Shown here one piece after another: positions 25,090 to 35,185 of a DNA stretch of 64,000 nt. The stretch is taken from the NCBI GenBank assembly GCA_963575745.1, contig CAUYUJ010011214.1:99501-163500 (forward strand), given 5' to 3'. The position numbers and the translations under genes are program-made. The DNA comes from Prorocentrum cordatum. Its lineage: Eukaryota > Sar > Dinophyceae > Prorocentrales > Prorocentraceae. The stretch's first letter is position 1. Each line of letters begins with the position of its first letter. Below the pieces are notes generated by a model. That model was given only the letters and a program-made list of their open reading frames with translations, was not told the DNA's origin and did no database searches.

Positions 25090-25542
25090 TCACCACAATG
25101 GCGCCGACCCAAGCCAGGCAGCCCCGAAGAGGGACGCGCCTGCCTGGTCCATGCCGTAGAGGATCCACCCGCCGTCTGTCTTGAGCCACTCCGTCTCCTC
25201 GCGGGTGGAAAAGACCTGTCGTGAACTGCCTAGGGACTTGAAAGCACCTTCTCCCACCCCCTCGAAGCTCCAAGAGGTGGTGCCCCCGAAAGTCTTCCAG
25301 ATCAGAGTCCCGAAGCCCCAGCCCTCGACCCCAGAGATTCCCGAGTCGTCAGGGCAACCGTGGACTCTCGCTCCCCCTCCCCCCGCCGGCGGCTCTCCCG
25401 GCGGCGCTTTATGCACGCCTTGGGGAGCCCTGCCTCGGCTATCTAGGGGGGATGCCCTACTCGAGGCTGAACCTTCACCTTCTCCCACCACTCGGCTCTG
25501 GTCGTCGAAGTTGCCCAAATAGTACGTCTGGTGCAACGCCAC
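25090..25542 (-). CDS. ORF fragment with a hydrophobic C-terminal segment
   Basis: The N-terminal residues (MALHQTYYLGNFDDQSRVV) look coding and follow on from an Ala-rich hydrophobic frame at 25.5-26.0 kb. The middle is Gly/Pro-rich. The last part reads EETEWLKTDGGWILYGMDQA. At about 25.11 kb a frame change leads into WVGAIVVITRALALITHSL, a likely membrane-spanning helix. It probably forms the upstream part of the Cys-rich remnant on the same strand. No family is recognised. Confidence 0.35.
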   Translation of the reverse strand: MALHQTYYLGNFDDQSRVVGEGEGSASSRASPLDSRGRAPQGVHKAPPGEPPAGGGGARVHGCPDDSGISGVEGWGFGTLIWKTFGGTTSWSFEGVGEGAFKSLGSSRQVFSTREETEWLKTDGGWILYGMDQAGASLFGAAWLGSAPLW

Positions 25543-26889
25543 GAACTCCAGCTCCTCTTAACGTGTCCCCCTCCTCTTCATCCTCAGGCGGTTCTGCAGC
25601 CCCGCAGCGCCTGGGCAAGCGGGTGGTGGGCCAGCTCCATGCTGATTCACGTGCGATGGGCACAGCGGCGCCCGCCGCGAGGCCCAGCACGTCGACGCCG
25701 CGGAGGCCGCTGCAGAGCTCGGGGAGCGTCAGCAGCAGGCACGCCACGACCGGCGCCCGGCGGCTAGCGTTAGCCGGCGCCGCCAGGCGCCAGGCCATCG
25801 CCGCGCCGCCGCAAGTGCGCCTCCGCAGGCCTCGCAGCGCCATCGCTGCCGCGCGTCTGAACTCTCCCGGGGACCTGGGATCTTGTGGCTCCCGGAGTGG
25901 GCCTCCGGGACGCCCGTGCCTTTGGGCTTCTGAGGCCAGCCCCCAGCTTGGCCCAGAATGGCTTGAGCCCCCGAGAGGGGAGGAGAGAGGGGGGGAAAGA
26001 CGGGCAAGCATCAGCAGGAGCAAGGAGACGGGAGCCCTAGCCGATCTGGGGGCGTGGTGAGCCATACGTTTAATCAAGCATCCTAGAGCGCGGCCCTCGA
26101 GTTTTCTCAGCTCCGCTGGCTCCGAGGGTCCTTTCCAGGCCCCCAGACTTCCAAAAACGACTGAGGAATTGGAGGGCCAAATCTACCTGCTTCTAGAGGT
26201 CCAATATCTCGGGCCTGTGCCGAACACCGCTCTCGCCCTCAGGTAGGCCGATTCGCGAGGACGATCCACGAATTGACGCTGACCAGTGTCGACGGTGACC
26301 AAGGTCGGCACTGACGTTTCCGCCTTCACTCGTGGTCATGGACTACGTTTTTGTCCCCTTTGAGAGACCGCCGATACGATGACCATCAGCTTCGACGCCC
26401 CAGGGGGCGCTGGCGGCAGGGCTCCGGCAGTGTGGCTGGTCGAAGATGGGAGGAGGCGTGGTGCGGGGTATGCAGGCAGGGGGACGGGGGAGGGGGAGGC
26501 GGGACCCCGAGATCCAGGCGTCGCAATTTTTTCGAGGCGGATGCTTTCGCATATTTTCGGGCCCAGGGACCCTCACAGATCGATCCGGCTCGAAAAAATG
26601 CCGCAGAACAGTTGGAAGCCTGGACTCTGGTCACGAAGTTGTAATTTGTTCGCGTCGTCGGATCTCAGGGTATGTGGGGGGAATGGGGGTGGGCGCAGGG
26701 TGATAGGAGAGGGGAGAGGGCAGGAAAAGGAGATGGCGAGCGGGGAGAGAGGGGATGAAGGATGCCGGCAGCGGGAGGTGGGAGGGTGATAGCGGGAAGA
26801 CGGGGGACGGACGGGGGTCAGAGGAAGAGGTGAGGGGGAAAGGGAAGTCAGAAACACCAGCGTTGCTGGAACACACCCTCCCGTCAAGA
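25543..26889. other. GC- and purine-rich stretch without a supported gene
   Basis: ORFs at 25.5-26.1 kb (minus) are Ala/Arg-rich and only loosely protein-like. From 26.4 to 26.85 kb the + strand is G/A-rich (GGGAGAGGG-type) and gives meaningless Arg/Gly or Pro/Ser ORFs. No regulatory element or RNA gene was recognised. Confidence 0.4.
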
Positions 26890-27557
26890 GTTCCCTTCTC
26901 ACAATTTCCTGCAAGGATGTCCCTTCCCTATGCGAAGCGCCCAATTAAGAGACGAGCGCTCCATTGCATGCCACTCAGTTCCCGAGCTTGTGTGTGCTGT
27001 AGCTGGTGGGCAAGTGCCGCAGCGCCCGCAAGCAAGGAGGTCTGCCACTGGCTCGACGCCGTGAGCCGCTCACACAAGCTTGCGTGTAGGTCTTCGTTCG
27101 ACTCCGAGCTACTCGCAGCGCGCGGTGCAGCGTATGGGTTTTAGGCCTACATCCTGGCGTTCCACGAGATGGTACGGGGCTCGGTCTCAGCTGGCGGCAT
27201 CATGAAATTGAGAGTCCCGGCGACCCTGGTCGTGGATGGGATGTCCGTCTGCGCGGCCGTCGCGTGGGTCCTGTGCGACCGCCTCCCGGGCAAAGCATGG
27301 CAGGCCACCTGCGGCGGCTTTCAGATCAGCTCCGCACAAAGCAGATCATAGACGTGCTCTGGCGCGACATTCGTGACATGAGGGCCAGCCCCATGACGGA
27401 GGGGAGCATCGGCCGAGAACTCATCGCGGACGTGATGTGCGGGAAGCTCAAGAACGATCGCTCCGCGGTCAAGCTGAGCGACGAGACGCACAAGGATACA
27501 GTTCCTGGTTCCCGCCACAGCGACTTCAACACGCACGTGGGCAACTCGCCGGACTAA
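26890..27557 (+). pseudogene. 3' remnant of another Copia-like element (RNase H)
   Basis: Reading across frames gives CHWLDAVSRSHKLACRSSFD, SELLAARGAAYGF, then VPATLVVDGMSVCAAVAW, LRTKQIIDVLWRDIRDMRAS and PMTEGSIGRELIADVMCGKL. The pair 'SRSHKLACRSSFDSE' and 'WRDIRDMRASPMTEGSIGRE' matches the RNase H of the first element (SHRLQVRSSYSAE; WCDTRDMTADGHTKGSIDRE). It is therefore a truncated, frame-shifted relative. The 5' end is lost within purine-rich DNA. The stop is at 27,555-27,557. Confidence 0.6.
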
Positions 27558-27632
27558 GCCACCGAGATGTCCACCACCGAGCCAGTGGCTTCGGCTTCAA
27601 CTCGGACGTGGAGAACGTGGCACTTGCATTCT

Positions 27633-27746
27633 CATGTCGCGAACTATGTTCGCGAATGCGACATAGGAGGCGTCTGAGAGGCAACCGCATGTCGCGAACT
27701 ATCTTCGCGAATGCGACATGGCAAGAGAAATGCGAGGAAACCCGCA
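27633..27746. repeat. Clustered palindromes after the RNase H remnant
   Basis: CGCGAAC-TAT-GTTCGCG is a perfect 7-bp hairpin near 27,638-27,654, inside a larger ATGTCGC/GCGACAT inverted repeat. A near copy of the whole 31-bp unit lies about 56 bp downstream (27,690-27,720). At 27,732-27,745 the string GCGAGGAAACCCGC resembles the hairpin family of the first element with one mismatched pair. Confidence 0.6.
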
Positions 27747-27878
27747 TATCGCGAACGATGTGCAGGTTCTTGCACGTGTAGCACGCTAGTTGCGTGCCGG
27801 TGCTTCACCAATTGTCTGCTCTCCGCTTTCATCGTGCAACTTTGTATGAACGACATGGCCAGTAGAAGGTCTCCGAGT

Positions 27879-28013
27879 ATGCCATCAATGCCCTGTGCCA
27901 GCAACTATTTCGTGCAGGTCGTTTTCTGTGCCTCGGCGGTGGTCTGGGTGGTCTGTGCCCAGGCTGCCGACGAGGCACAACAGATTCGCTTCAGCACCAG
28001 ACTCGAACGGTAG
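27879..28013 (+). CDS. Short ORF with signal-peptide-like hydrophobic core
   Basis: A 44-residue frame from an ATG reads MPSMPCASNYFVQVVFCASA followed by a Val/Trp-rich stretch and CAQAADEAQQ. This resembles a secretory signal with a cleavage site near AQA. The stop TAG follows directly; GTAGGT at the end of the frame could be a splice donor of a first exon. No continuing exon could be identified. This is weak evidence. Confidence 0.2.
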   Translation: MPSMPCASNYFVQVVFCASAVVWVVCAQAADEAQQIRFSTRLER

Positions 28014-29130
28014 GTTTATTACAGTTCCCTGCTTGTCACCGCCTGCCTCTGTCCAATCATTTCCCTTTTCCGCCGCCGTTTTGGCTCATGGGCACGGCAG
28101 GGTGGCCACTTTCCGTGCCCGTGTTAAGGTCTCCATCAACACCTTCTTCACCTACTCGATCTGAAACTACGGCCTTCTGCACCATGCCCAAAAGCGCATG
28201 AGTACTTCGGTGCCTAGTGCTGGCGCCGTTCCGCTCCGTTCAGCTCTCCCAGTAAGAACAAACAATTGAAAACGCGCAGGGCCGCCCGCTCTTGCCCCCC
28301 ACGCTTCTCGAGCGATCTGCAGCACCTCTCGTCGGGCCGAGCTGCCACCGCGCGCGACGCCGAGGCCCCTCTACGCGTCGAAGCTGGTGGCGGCGAGCAC
28401 CGGCGTCGTGCCGGCACCGCCGCCCGCGCGGCGCCCGCCAGCCGCGCGCCGTTTGGCGCCGAGGGCGTCCGAGGGGGGCCTCTGAGGATGGCGGCCTTCG
28501 GAGGGCCAAGATGGCCCAGGAGGGGTTCGCAGCCCGCAGGCCCAAAGAGCAGCCCCCCCCCCCCCCGACGGGCTCAAGTCAGTCCAAAACGGATGCCAAA
28601 CGGCCGCAGGTCTCAGCAGCGCCTTGAAGCATCTTTGGCTTCCCCCATGGCCTCCCGACAGACTTTTAGGACGGGCCCAGATCGGTTCAAGACAGTCCCA
28701 AGGGCGCTCCCCCGCATGCAACCCATACAACCATAATGAGAGCCAGTCTCGGAGGGAGGGAGTTCCGCTGGCGAGCCCCCACGTTTTGAACAATCATTAC
28801 ATTTTTCGCCATGCTGGTGGCTCTAGGGGAGATTCTTCGTTTTAGCTTCGTTTCGGAATCGCATTTGGAGGGCTTCAACATTGCACGAGCCAGTCTCAAC
28901 CCGACCGACCTAGTCCCACAGGTCCGACACTACCGAGTCCGACAACCAGCAACAGCACGACAGTAACCAGCAAAGCAGGGACCCAGACAGGCGTAACCGC
29001 TGACGACACGAGAGCGCTTTTATACGATCCGCGCCTCCAGAAGCTCGGGGTGGGCACCCCCAGGGACCTCCAGACAGACCTCCGAAGGTCTCTAGAAAGA
29101 TGTCCAGAATCTCCGATGGGCTGCGGAGGC
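28014..29130. other. No gene recognised; contains a spliced-leader-like motif and a poly-C run
   Basis: The motif CCGCCGCCGTTTTGGCTCATG lies at 28,070-28,090. A C run lies near 28,549-28,566. ORFs on both strands are Arg/Pro/Ala-rich noise. Confidence 0.35.
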
Positions 29131-29142
29131 TTCCAGACGGCG

Positions 29143-29400
29143 TGGGTCGTCGTCGTCGTCGTCGTCGTCATCGACGTCGACGTCGACGTCGTCGATCGAA
29201 AAAACGGGCCCCGCATGCGACGTAGCGATTCACGGGAGCCTTGTATGTCGTCAAATTCCTTTTGAATGCAATAGCGTGCGCTACAGTTTGGTATACCATT
29301 GGGTAATCGATGGGAAAGCGCCGAGCTAGTGTCAAGCAGCGCCAATTCAGCGTCGATGAGCGTCGGCTAGCGTCGACGAGCGTCAGTTAGCATCGATGAG
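29143..29400. repeat. GTC trinucleotide microsatellite and a 20-bp imperfect tandem
   Basis: (GTC)n with ATC and GAC interruptions spans about 29,143-29,197. Near 29,333-29,402 a 10-bp unit, GCGTCGATGA or GCGTCGGCTA, repeats with AGCGTC at each start. Neither encodes a credible protein. Confidence 0.7.
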
Positions 29401-30269
29401 CAAAAGCCAGCAAGATGATCTGGGGAGGCTCCCATGAGTTGCCACAGACGACGTAGATCAGCGAGACCAGCTCGTATCGGCGGTTCAAAGGTGGGGCCCT
29501 GAGGGATAGGGCCAAGGCATCAAAGGGCGTGAATCCAACCTGAGAACCATTCTTATCCTTCGGGCCCCATCCCTCAAAGCCCCACCTTGAAAGCGCCGAT
29601 CCTAGTCCTCGCCACCCCAGGGGGACCGAGGTCGGTGCTTCGCGGCCCTGGCAGCAGCGGTGCCCCTCTCCAGGAGCGTGGCGCGATGGCGCGCAGATAG
29701 CCGCGCGTCGCGCGTCGTGGGGCGCGGTGTTCGAAGCCAGACGACCCCGTCAGTGGCGAATGCGCCGTGGAGCACGATCTCCGATCCGTTCGGCACCGCG
29801 CGGGGCTCAGAGGGGGAAGCGTCGAGCTGGAATCGGCGATACGTCGCTGAAAGACTGGCGACAGGCCTTCGGCAGCAAAAGCACACGCTCCTGGGCGGGG
29901 TGAGCTCACAAGCCCCCATCGGCCATGAACGAGCGAATGGGGGTCGATGCATGCCCCCCTGAGCCCATCTCCCCCCAACGTTGCCCCTGCGTTGGCGACG
30001 AGTGCGCCGTGGAGCACGATGTCGGACTCGGCGCCCCTCAGGCCAGCACCGGCGGCCGGCGGCCTTGGCGCGCAGATCGTTCCGGTACGTGCGCGCGCCC
30101 GTGCTTTGCGCGGGAGCAGGAGGGGGACGGAGAGGGGGAGGAGGATGAGGAAGAGGCGTGCTGACTCCAGGTCCGCCGTATTTCCCCAAACAGCTTGCTG
30201 AACGGGGTGCTGTTGTGATAGAAACTAACTCCGGCCGAGGGAACGCGGAGCAGAGACATCCTCACACAC
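29401..30269. other. Unassigned GC-rich region with a diverged internal duplication
   Basis: The string GCGCCGTGGAGCACGAT occurs at about 29,762 and 30,003 with similar flanks, so two diverged copies of one sequence are present. On the minus strand they read EIVLHGA and DIVLHGA in nearby contexts, but no recognisable protein extends from them. Confidence 0.4.
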
Positions 30270-30274
30270 ATTTT

Positions 30275-33200
30275 ATGGTTTTGGCCGTTTCGCTTGAGAC
30301 ATCCTCACAACTCTCGTTTCTGAGTTGGCCGGGATTGGCCGTTTCGCCTGAGACATCCTCGAAAAGTGGCGCTCCGGGACGCCGCGCGAGAGGTGGTCCG
30401 GGCCGTTTCGCTTGAGACATCCTCGAAACTCTGAACCCCGAGGTGCCGTGCGAGAGGTGGTCCGGGCCGTTTCGCCTGAGACATCCTCGAAACTCTGAGC
30501 TCTGCGACGCCTTGCGCGAGGTGGTCCGGCCCGTTTCGCCTGAGACATCCTCCAAACTCTGACTTCGGAGATGCCGCGCGAGAGGTGGTCCGGCCCGTTT
30601 TGCCTGAGACATCTTCGAACTTCTGAGCTTTGAGATGCCCTGCGCGAGGTGGTCCGGCCCGTCTCGCCTGAGACATCCTTGCAACTCTGAGCTCTGAGAT
30701 GCCGTGCGCAAGGTGGTCCGGCCTGTTTCGCACAAGACATTCTCGCAACTCTGAGCTCTCAGATGCTGCGCGAGAGGTGGTCCAGCCTGGGCGCCCAGAA
30801 GACCACATGTTACATATCCTCCATGGGACCCTGCGAGCCTCAGGAGGCCCCAGAGAGGTCCAGGAGGCCGCAGGACGCCCAGGACAGGCCCCAGGGGCCC
30901 CCAGGAGATTCCCAGGAGGCTCCAAGGAGGCCCCAGGAGGCCCTCTATCAGAACGTGTCAAGTTAATACACATCCGGTGTCGATTCGTTGATTTTTCCTG
31001 CTCTTGTGCCCCCCCCCCCTTCCATTTTGAGGGGCCCAAGCGGCCACAGGCTACATATCCCCCCTGGGAGCCCCAAGAGGCTTCAGGAAACCCCAGGTGG
31101 AGTTCAGGAGGCCACAGGAGGCCCAGGAGGAAGGTCCAGGAGGTCCCCAGGAGGCCCCAGGAGGCACCAGGAGGCCGCAGGACGCCCAGGACAGGCCCCA
31201 GGGGTCTCCAGGAGATCCCCAGGAGGCTCCCAGGAGGCCCCAGGAGGCCGCCTATCAGAACGTGTCAAGTTAATACACATCCGGTGTCGATTCGTTGATT
31301 TTTCCTGCTCATGTGCTTCCCCCCTCCATTTGGAGAAGCCCAAACGGCCACAGGTTAGATATCCCCCCCTGGGAGCCCCAAGAGGCTTCAGGAAGCCCCA
31401 GGTGGGGTCCAGGAGGCCACAGGAGGCCCAGGAGGAAGCCCCAGGAGGTCACCAGGAGGTCCCAAGAGGCCCCAGGAGGTCCCCGCAACTCGGAGCTCTG
31501 AGACGCCGCGCTCGAGGTGGTCCGGCCCGTTTCGCCTGAGACTTCCTCGCAGCACGTTTCGCCCGAGACATCTTCGCAACTCTGGGGTCCGAGATGCCGC
31601 GCGCGAGGTGGTCCAGCTCGCTACGCTGGAGACATCCTCGCAACTCCAGGCTCCGAGATGCCGTTCGCACAAGACATTCTCGCAACTCTGAGCTCTCAGA
31701 TGCTGCGCGAGAGGTGGTCCAGCCTGGGCGCTCAGAAGACCACATGTTACAGATCCTCCATGGGACCCTGCGAGCCTCAGGAGGCCCCAGAGGAGGTCCA
31801 GGAGGCCGCAGGACGCCCAGGACAGGCCCCAGGGGCCCCCAGGAGATTCCCAGGAGGCTCCCAGGAGGCCCCAGGAGGCCTTCTATCAGAACGTGTCAAG
31901 TTAATCCACATCCGGTGTCGATTCGTTGATTTTTCTTGCTCTTGTGCCCCCCCCCTTCCATTTTGAGGGGTCCAAGCGGCCACAGGTTAGATATCCCCCC
32001 TGGGAGCCCCAAGAGGCTTCAGGAAACCTCAGGTGGAGTCCAGGAGGCCACAGGAGGCCCAGGAGGAAGCCCCAGGAGGTCCCCAGGAGGCCCCAGGAGG
32101 CACCAGGAGGCCGCAGGACGCCCAGGACAGGCCCCAGGGGTCTCCAGGAGATTCCCAGGAGGCTCCCAGGAGGCCCCAGAAGGCCGCCTGTCAGAACGTG
32201 TCAAGTTAGTACACATCCGGTGTCGATTCGTTGATTTTTCCTGCTCTTGTGCCCCCCCCTCCATTTGGAGAGGCCCAAACGGCCACAGGTTAGATATCCC
32301 CCCCTGGGAGCCCCAAGAGGCTTCAGGAAACCTCAGGTGGAGTCCAGGAGGCCACAGGAGGCCCAGGAGGAAGACCCAGGAGGTCACCAGGAGGTCCCAG
32401 GAGGCCCCAGGAGGCCCCCGCAACTAGGAGCTCTGAGACGCCGCGCTCGAGGTGGTCCGGCCCGTTTCGCGTGAGACTTCCTCGCAGCACGTTTCGCCCA
32501 AGACATCTTCGCAACTCTGGGGTCCGAAATGCCGCGCGCGAGGTGGTCCAGCCCGTTACGCTGGAGGCATCCTCGCAACTCTGGGCTCCGAGATGCCCTG
32601 CGCGAGGTGGTCCGGCCCATTTCGCCTGACATCCTCGCAACTCTGAGCTCTGAGATGCCGTGCGCAAGGTGGTCCGGCCCGTTTCGCACAAGATATTCTC
32701 GCAACTCTGAGCTCTCAGATGCTGCGCAAGAGGTGGTCCAGCCTGGGGGCCCAGAAGACCACATGTTACATATCCCCCCTGGGACCCTGGGAGCCCCAGG
32801 AGGCCCCAGAGAGCTTCAGGAGGCCGCAGGACGCCCAGGACAGGCCCCAGGGGTCCGCAGGAGATTCCCAGGAGGCTCCCAGGAGGCCCCAGGAGGCCCC
32901 CTATCAGAACGTGTCAAGTTAATACACAACCGGTGTCGATTCGTTGAGTGTTTCTGCTCTTGTGCCCCCCCCCCCCCCCCCATTTTGGGGGGCCCGACGG
33001 CCACACGTGAGATATTCCCCCCTGGGAGCACCAAGAGGCTTCAGGAAGCCCCAGGTGGGGTCCAGGAGGCCACAGGAGGCCCAGGAGGAAGCCCCAGGAG
33101 GTCACCAGAAAGTCCCAAGAGGCCCCAGGAGGTCCCCGCAACTCGGAGCTCTGAAACGCCGCGCTCGAGGTGGTCTGGCCCGTTTCGCCTGAGACTTCCT

Positions 33201-33320
33201 CGCAGCACGTTTCGCCCGAGACATCTTCGCAACTCTGGGGTCCGAAATGCCGCGCGCGAGGTGGTCCAGCCCGTTACGCTGGAGACATCCTCGCAACTCT
33301 GGGCTCCGAGATGCCGTTCG
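30275..33320. repeat. Higher-order tandem repeat built from a 60-bp unit and a CAGGAGGCCC-rich unit
   Basis: A unit of about 62 bp (TTTCGCCTGAGACATCCTCG ... GCGCGAGGTGGTCCGG) repeats through 30.28-30.79 kb and again at 31.49-31.73, 32.42-32.74 and 33.14-33.32 kb. Between these lie CCAGGAGGCC-rich blocks. The marker ATCAGAACGTGTCAAGTTA occurs near 30,948, 31,255, 31,886, 32,194 and 32,905. Spacings of about 307, 631, 308 and 711 bp define a higher-order unit. Some 62-bp units differ by a few bases only. All ORFs across it are repetitive and not genes. Confidence 0.85.
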
Positions 33321-33324
33321 GGAT

Positions 33325-33377
33325 GAAGAGGAGGAGGAGGAGGAGGAGGAGGAGGAGGAGGAGGAGGAGGAGGAGGC
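33325..33377. repeat. GGA trinucleotide microsatellite
   Basis: Uninterrupted GAG/GGA repeats end the higher-order repeat block. The poly-Glu/poly-Ser ORFs over it are artefacts. Similar GGA tracts occur at 34,148-34,205 and 38,766-38,848, each at an edge between different repeats. Confidence 0.9.
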
Positions 33378-33544
33378 ATGAGGCATGTTTTAACATGCCA
33401 TGCCAGCCCGCACTGGACGGGCACGCAATCGACCTTGGAAACCGCAGTGGGTCTAAAAACCCTGTTTGGGGATACTGCACTCCGGCTATAATTTTTGTGG
33501 ATTTTCCGGCTTTCGGCCGTTATCGGAAATGAGCCCCAAGCGAT

Positions 33545-33727
33545 GCTAAGAAGTAGGGCGGAAATTTCCGCCTCAGCGAAGTAGGGCGGATATGTCCGCA
33601 AAAGTGTGGCGAACACAGCGACTGCAAAGTAGAGCGGGCATCGACATCAAGGGGCTTGAAAAGTAGGGCGGCATTTCCGCATTTCTTACGCAATCGTCTT
33701 ACGCAATTGCTAAAAGTAGAGCGGATC
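33545..33727. repeat. AAAGTAGGGCGG tandem motif with palindromes
   Basis: The motif AGTAG[GA]GCGG appears five times, spaced irregularly. Two copies extend into inverted repeats (GGCGGAAATTTCCGCC, a perfect 16-bp palindrome; GCGGA-TATG-TCCGC), and one into GCGG-CATTT-CCGC. No gene is present. Confidence 0.7.
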
Positions 33728-33729
33728 TG

Positions 33730-34423
33730 GAGTCAGGGTGCAGGCGGTGCTCCGGACGCTGACGCTACGGGCCGCGCGGCGCCGTGGTTTGGGCTGCCAC
33801 CAGGCGCTCCTGCGCAGGACGCAAGCGGCAATCGGGTGGCCATTGCGTGGTGCGCCGCCACCATGGTTCACGCCTGTCTCCCCGCGCTCACTCCCGAGGG
33901 GTATCGCCTGCTGTGGGCGGATGCCGCTCCGACGTGGAAAGCCTGAGGAGGTGGGCTTCGGAGATCTGTGGTTGGTAAAATTATGAAAGAGAAGGGCCCT
34001 GATCTTTCTGAATTCGGCCTCTAGGACCGGTTCTGTGGCCCCGGCCGGGACCATCACAAATGGATCCGGGACGGAAAACTATCCCTGGGGATGCGGTCGG
34101 GACATTTTGGGGCGAGGATTGACAAAACATGTCGGCGGATGTCAGGGGAGGAGGAGGAGGAGGAGGAGGAGGAGGAGGAGGAGGAGGAGGAGGAGGAGGA
34201 GGAGGGTGCCGTGCTGGTGGCGCACTGCGACGGGGGTCGCTGTGGACCAGGATCCACGGCCGCGGCATGGATAGTATCAGCTCATTGGTCAAAGGATGCA
34301 GTGCTCGCTGTCGCAGTGGCTGGCGCGCATCTGGATGACTATGCAGCGACGTCCTCCTTTGATGTTGAGGCGCGGGTTTTGCATGCATGCGTTGTCGTCG
34401 TAGTTCATACCATGGTTGGTTGA
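33730..34423 (+). pseudogene. LINE fragments: tail piece and RNase H-like piece
   Basis: At 33,835-33,900 the peptide VAIAWCAATMVHACLPA matches the tail of the LINE downstream (LWRWAATMVSACLPVA), so a second copy of that tail is present. After a GGA microsatellite (34,148-34,205), 34,206-34,423 reads VAHCDGGRCGPGSTAAAWIV and later ATSSFDVEARVLHACVVVV. This has the Asp and Glu spacing of an RNase H (D.G...G....AAW ... E...L). Both are fragments ending in stops. Confidence 0.5.
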
Positions 34424-34505
34424 GAAATACCATGGTCGTGCGCCAACCAATTTTTAACACAAGGGGGCGAGCTGCTTTACGTCCCCCACCCCCCCAGGCG
34501 AATTC

Positions 34506-35045
34506 GTGGAGAAAACCAGTTTTTTTTGCACCCGCCCAGCCTGCGGCTGGCGCGCCTCGCGGGGAAACATTTCATCCTATTTTTCAATACCCGCCCTCCC
34601 GCCGCCCAGGGAGCCCGTGGGGACGTCCCTCCGCAAAGCGGCGCTCGGGGGAGTGCGATTTCCGGCGCTATGTGGGGCGGGCCCTTCTGGCATGCGGCTT
34701 GAGCACCTGAACGGAGCGCTTCTGGCGCGTCGTCGTGCCGTTACGTCAGTTAGTGCTGGTAGGGAGGGGTCGCTGCCGCCATCGGCGCGATGGATCCTCC
34801 AATCGCGTGCGGTGTTCCTTCGGAAGCCTGGCACTGACACCCCGCGACCCATCCGAGTGGGCGAGGTCTGGCGGCGGATCATCGCCAAGCGCCTCATGGC
34901 TGGCAGCCGTAGCGCCTCCAGAAGATCTTCGTGCAGCACCGGCAGTGTGGTGTGGCGCTGCCGGGGGGCGCTGATACTCTGGTGCACCCACGTTGCTTGG
35001 AGCGGGCGGCTGGCGGTTCGGCGCTCCCCGCCATTGCCCTCCTAG
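34506..35045 (+). CDS. LINE RT, N-terminal fingers (fragment)
   Basis: The relevant part starts near 34.65 kb: GAGPSGMRLEHLNGALL, then SARWILQSRAVFLRKPG and TPRPIRVGEVWRRIIAKRLM. This matches the LINE RT opening (GPSG.....L ... L.K.....RPI.h....R...K). The frame fails near 34.92 kb, where motif A continues in another frame. The Gly/Pro-rich first 50 residues are not part of the protein. Confidence 0.55.
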   Translation: MEKTSFFCTRPACGWRASRGNISSYFSIPALPPPREPVGTSLRKAALGGVRFPALCGAGPSGMRLEHLNGALLARRRAVTSVSAGREGSLPPSARWILQSRAVFLRKPGTDTPRPIRVGEVWRRIIAKRLMAGSRSASRRSSCSTGSVVWRCRGALILWCTHVAWSGRLAVRRSPPLPS

Positions 35046-35185
35046 ACCTGGACCTCCGCAACGCTTTCCTTTCCCTGGAGTGGCCCGCGGTGCGCTCCAG
35101 GGTGCACGAGGGAGCGCCAGAGTGGCTGGTGCCATTCCGCGCTGGCCGACGTCCAGCTCCCGAGCGGGGATTGGGTGGAGGTTGA
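34931..35185 (+). CDS. LINE RT motif A (fragment)
   Basis: The fragment reads HRQCGVALPGGADTLVH and ALPAIALLDLDLRNAFLSLE. The motif A Asp (LDLDLRNAF) is preserved. It follows the fingers fragment and precedes motif B/C in a third frame, all within 700 nt. Confidence 0.6.
   Translation: MQHRQCGVALPGGADTLVHPRCLERAAGGSALPAIALLDLDLRNAFLSLEWPAVRSRVHEGAPEWLVPFRAGRRPAPERGLGGG

Noticed and set aside
28240-30189. Minus-strand ORFs of 100-195 residues
   Set aside because: Arg/Pro/Ala-rich without motifs; a short duplicated phrase (IVLHGA) is noted but does not support a gene.
30262-33616. Multiple 100-265-residue ORFs on both strands
   Set aside because: All arise from the higher-order tandem repeat (CAGGAGGCCC and 62-bp units); frames are open in parallel on both strands and show no domain.
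33325-34205. Poly-Glu, poly-Gly and poly-Ser proteins
   Set aside because: Translations of GGA microsatellites.
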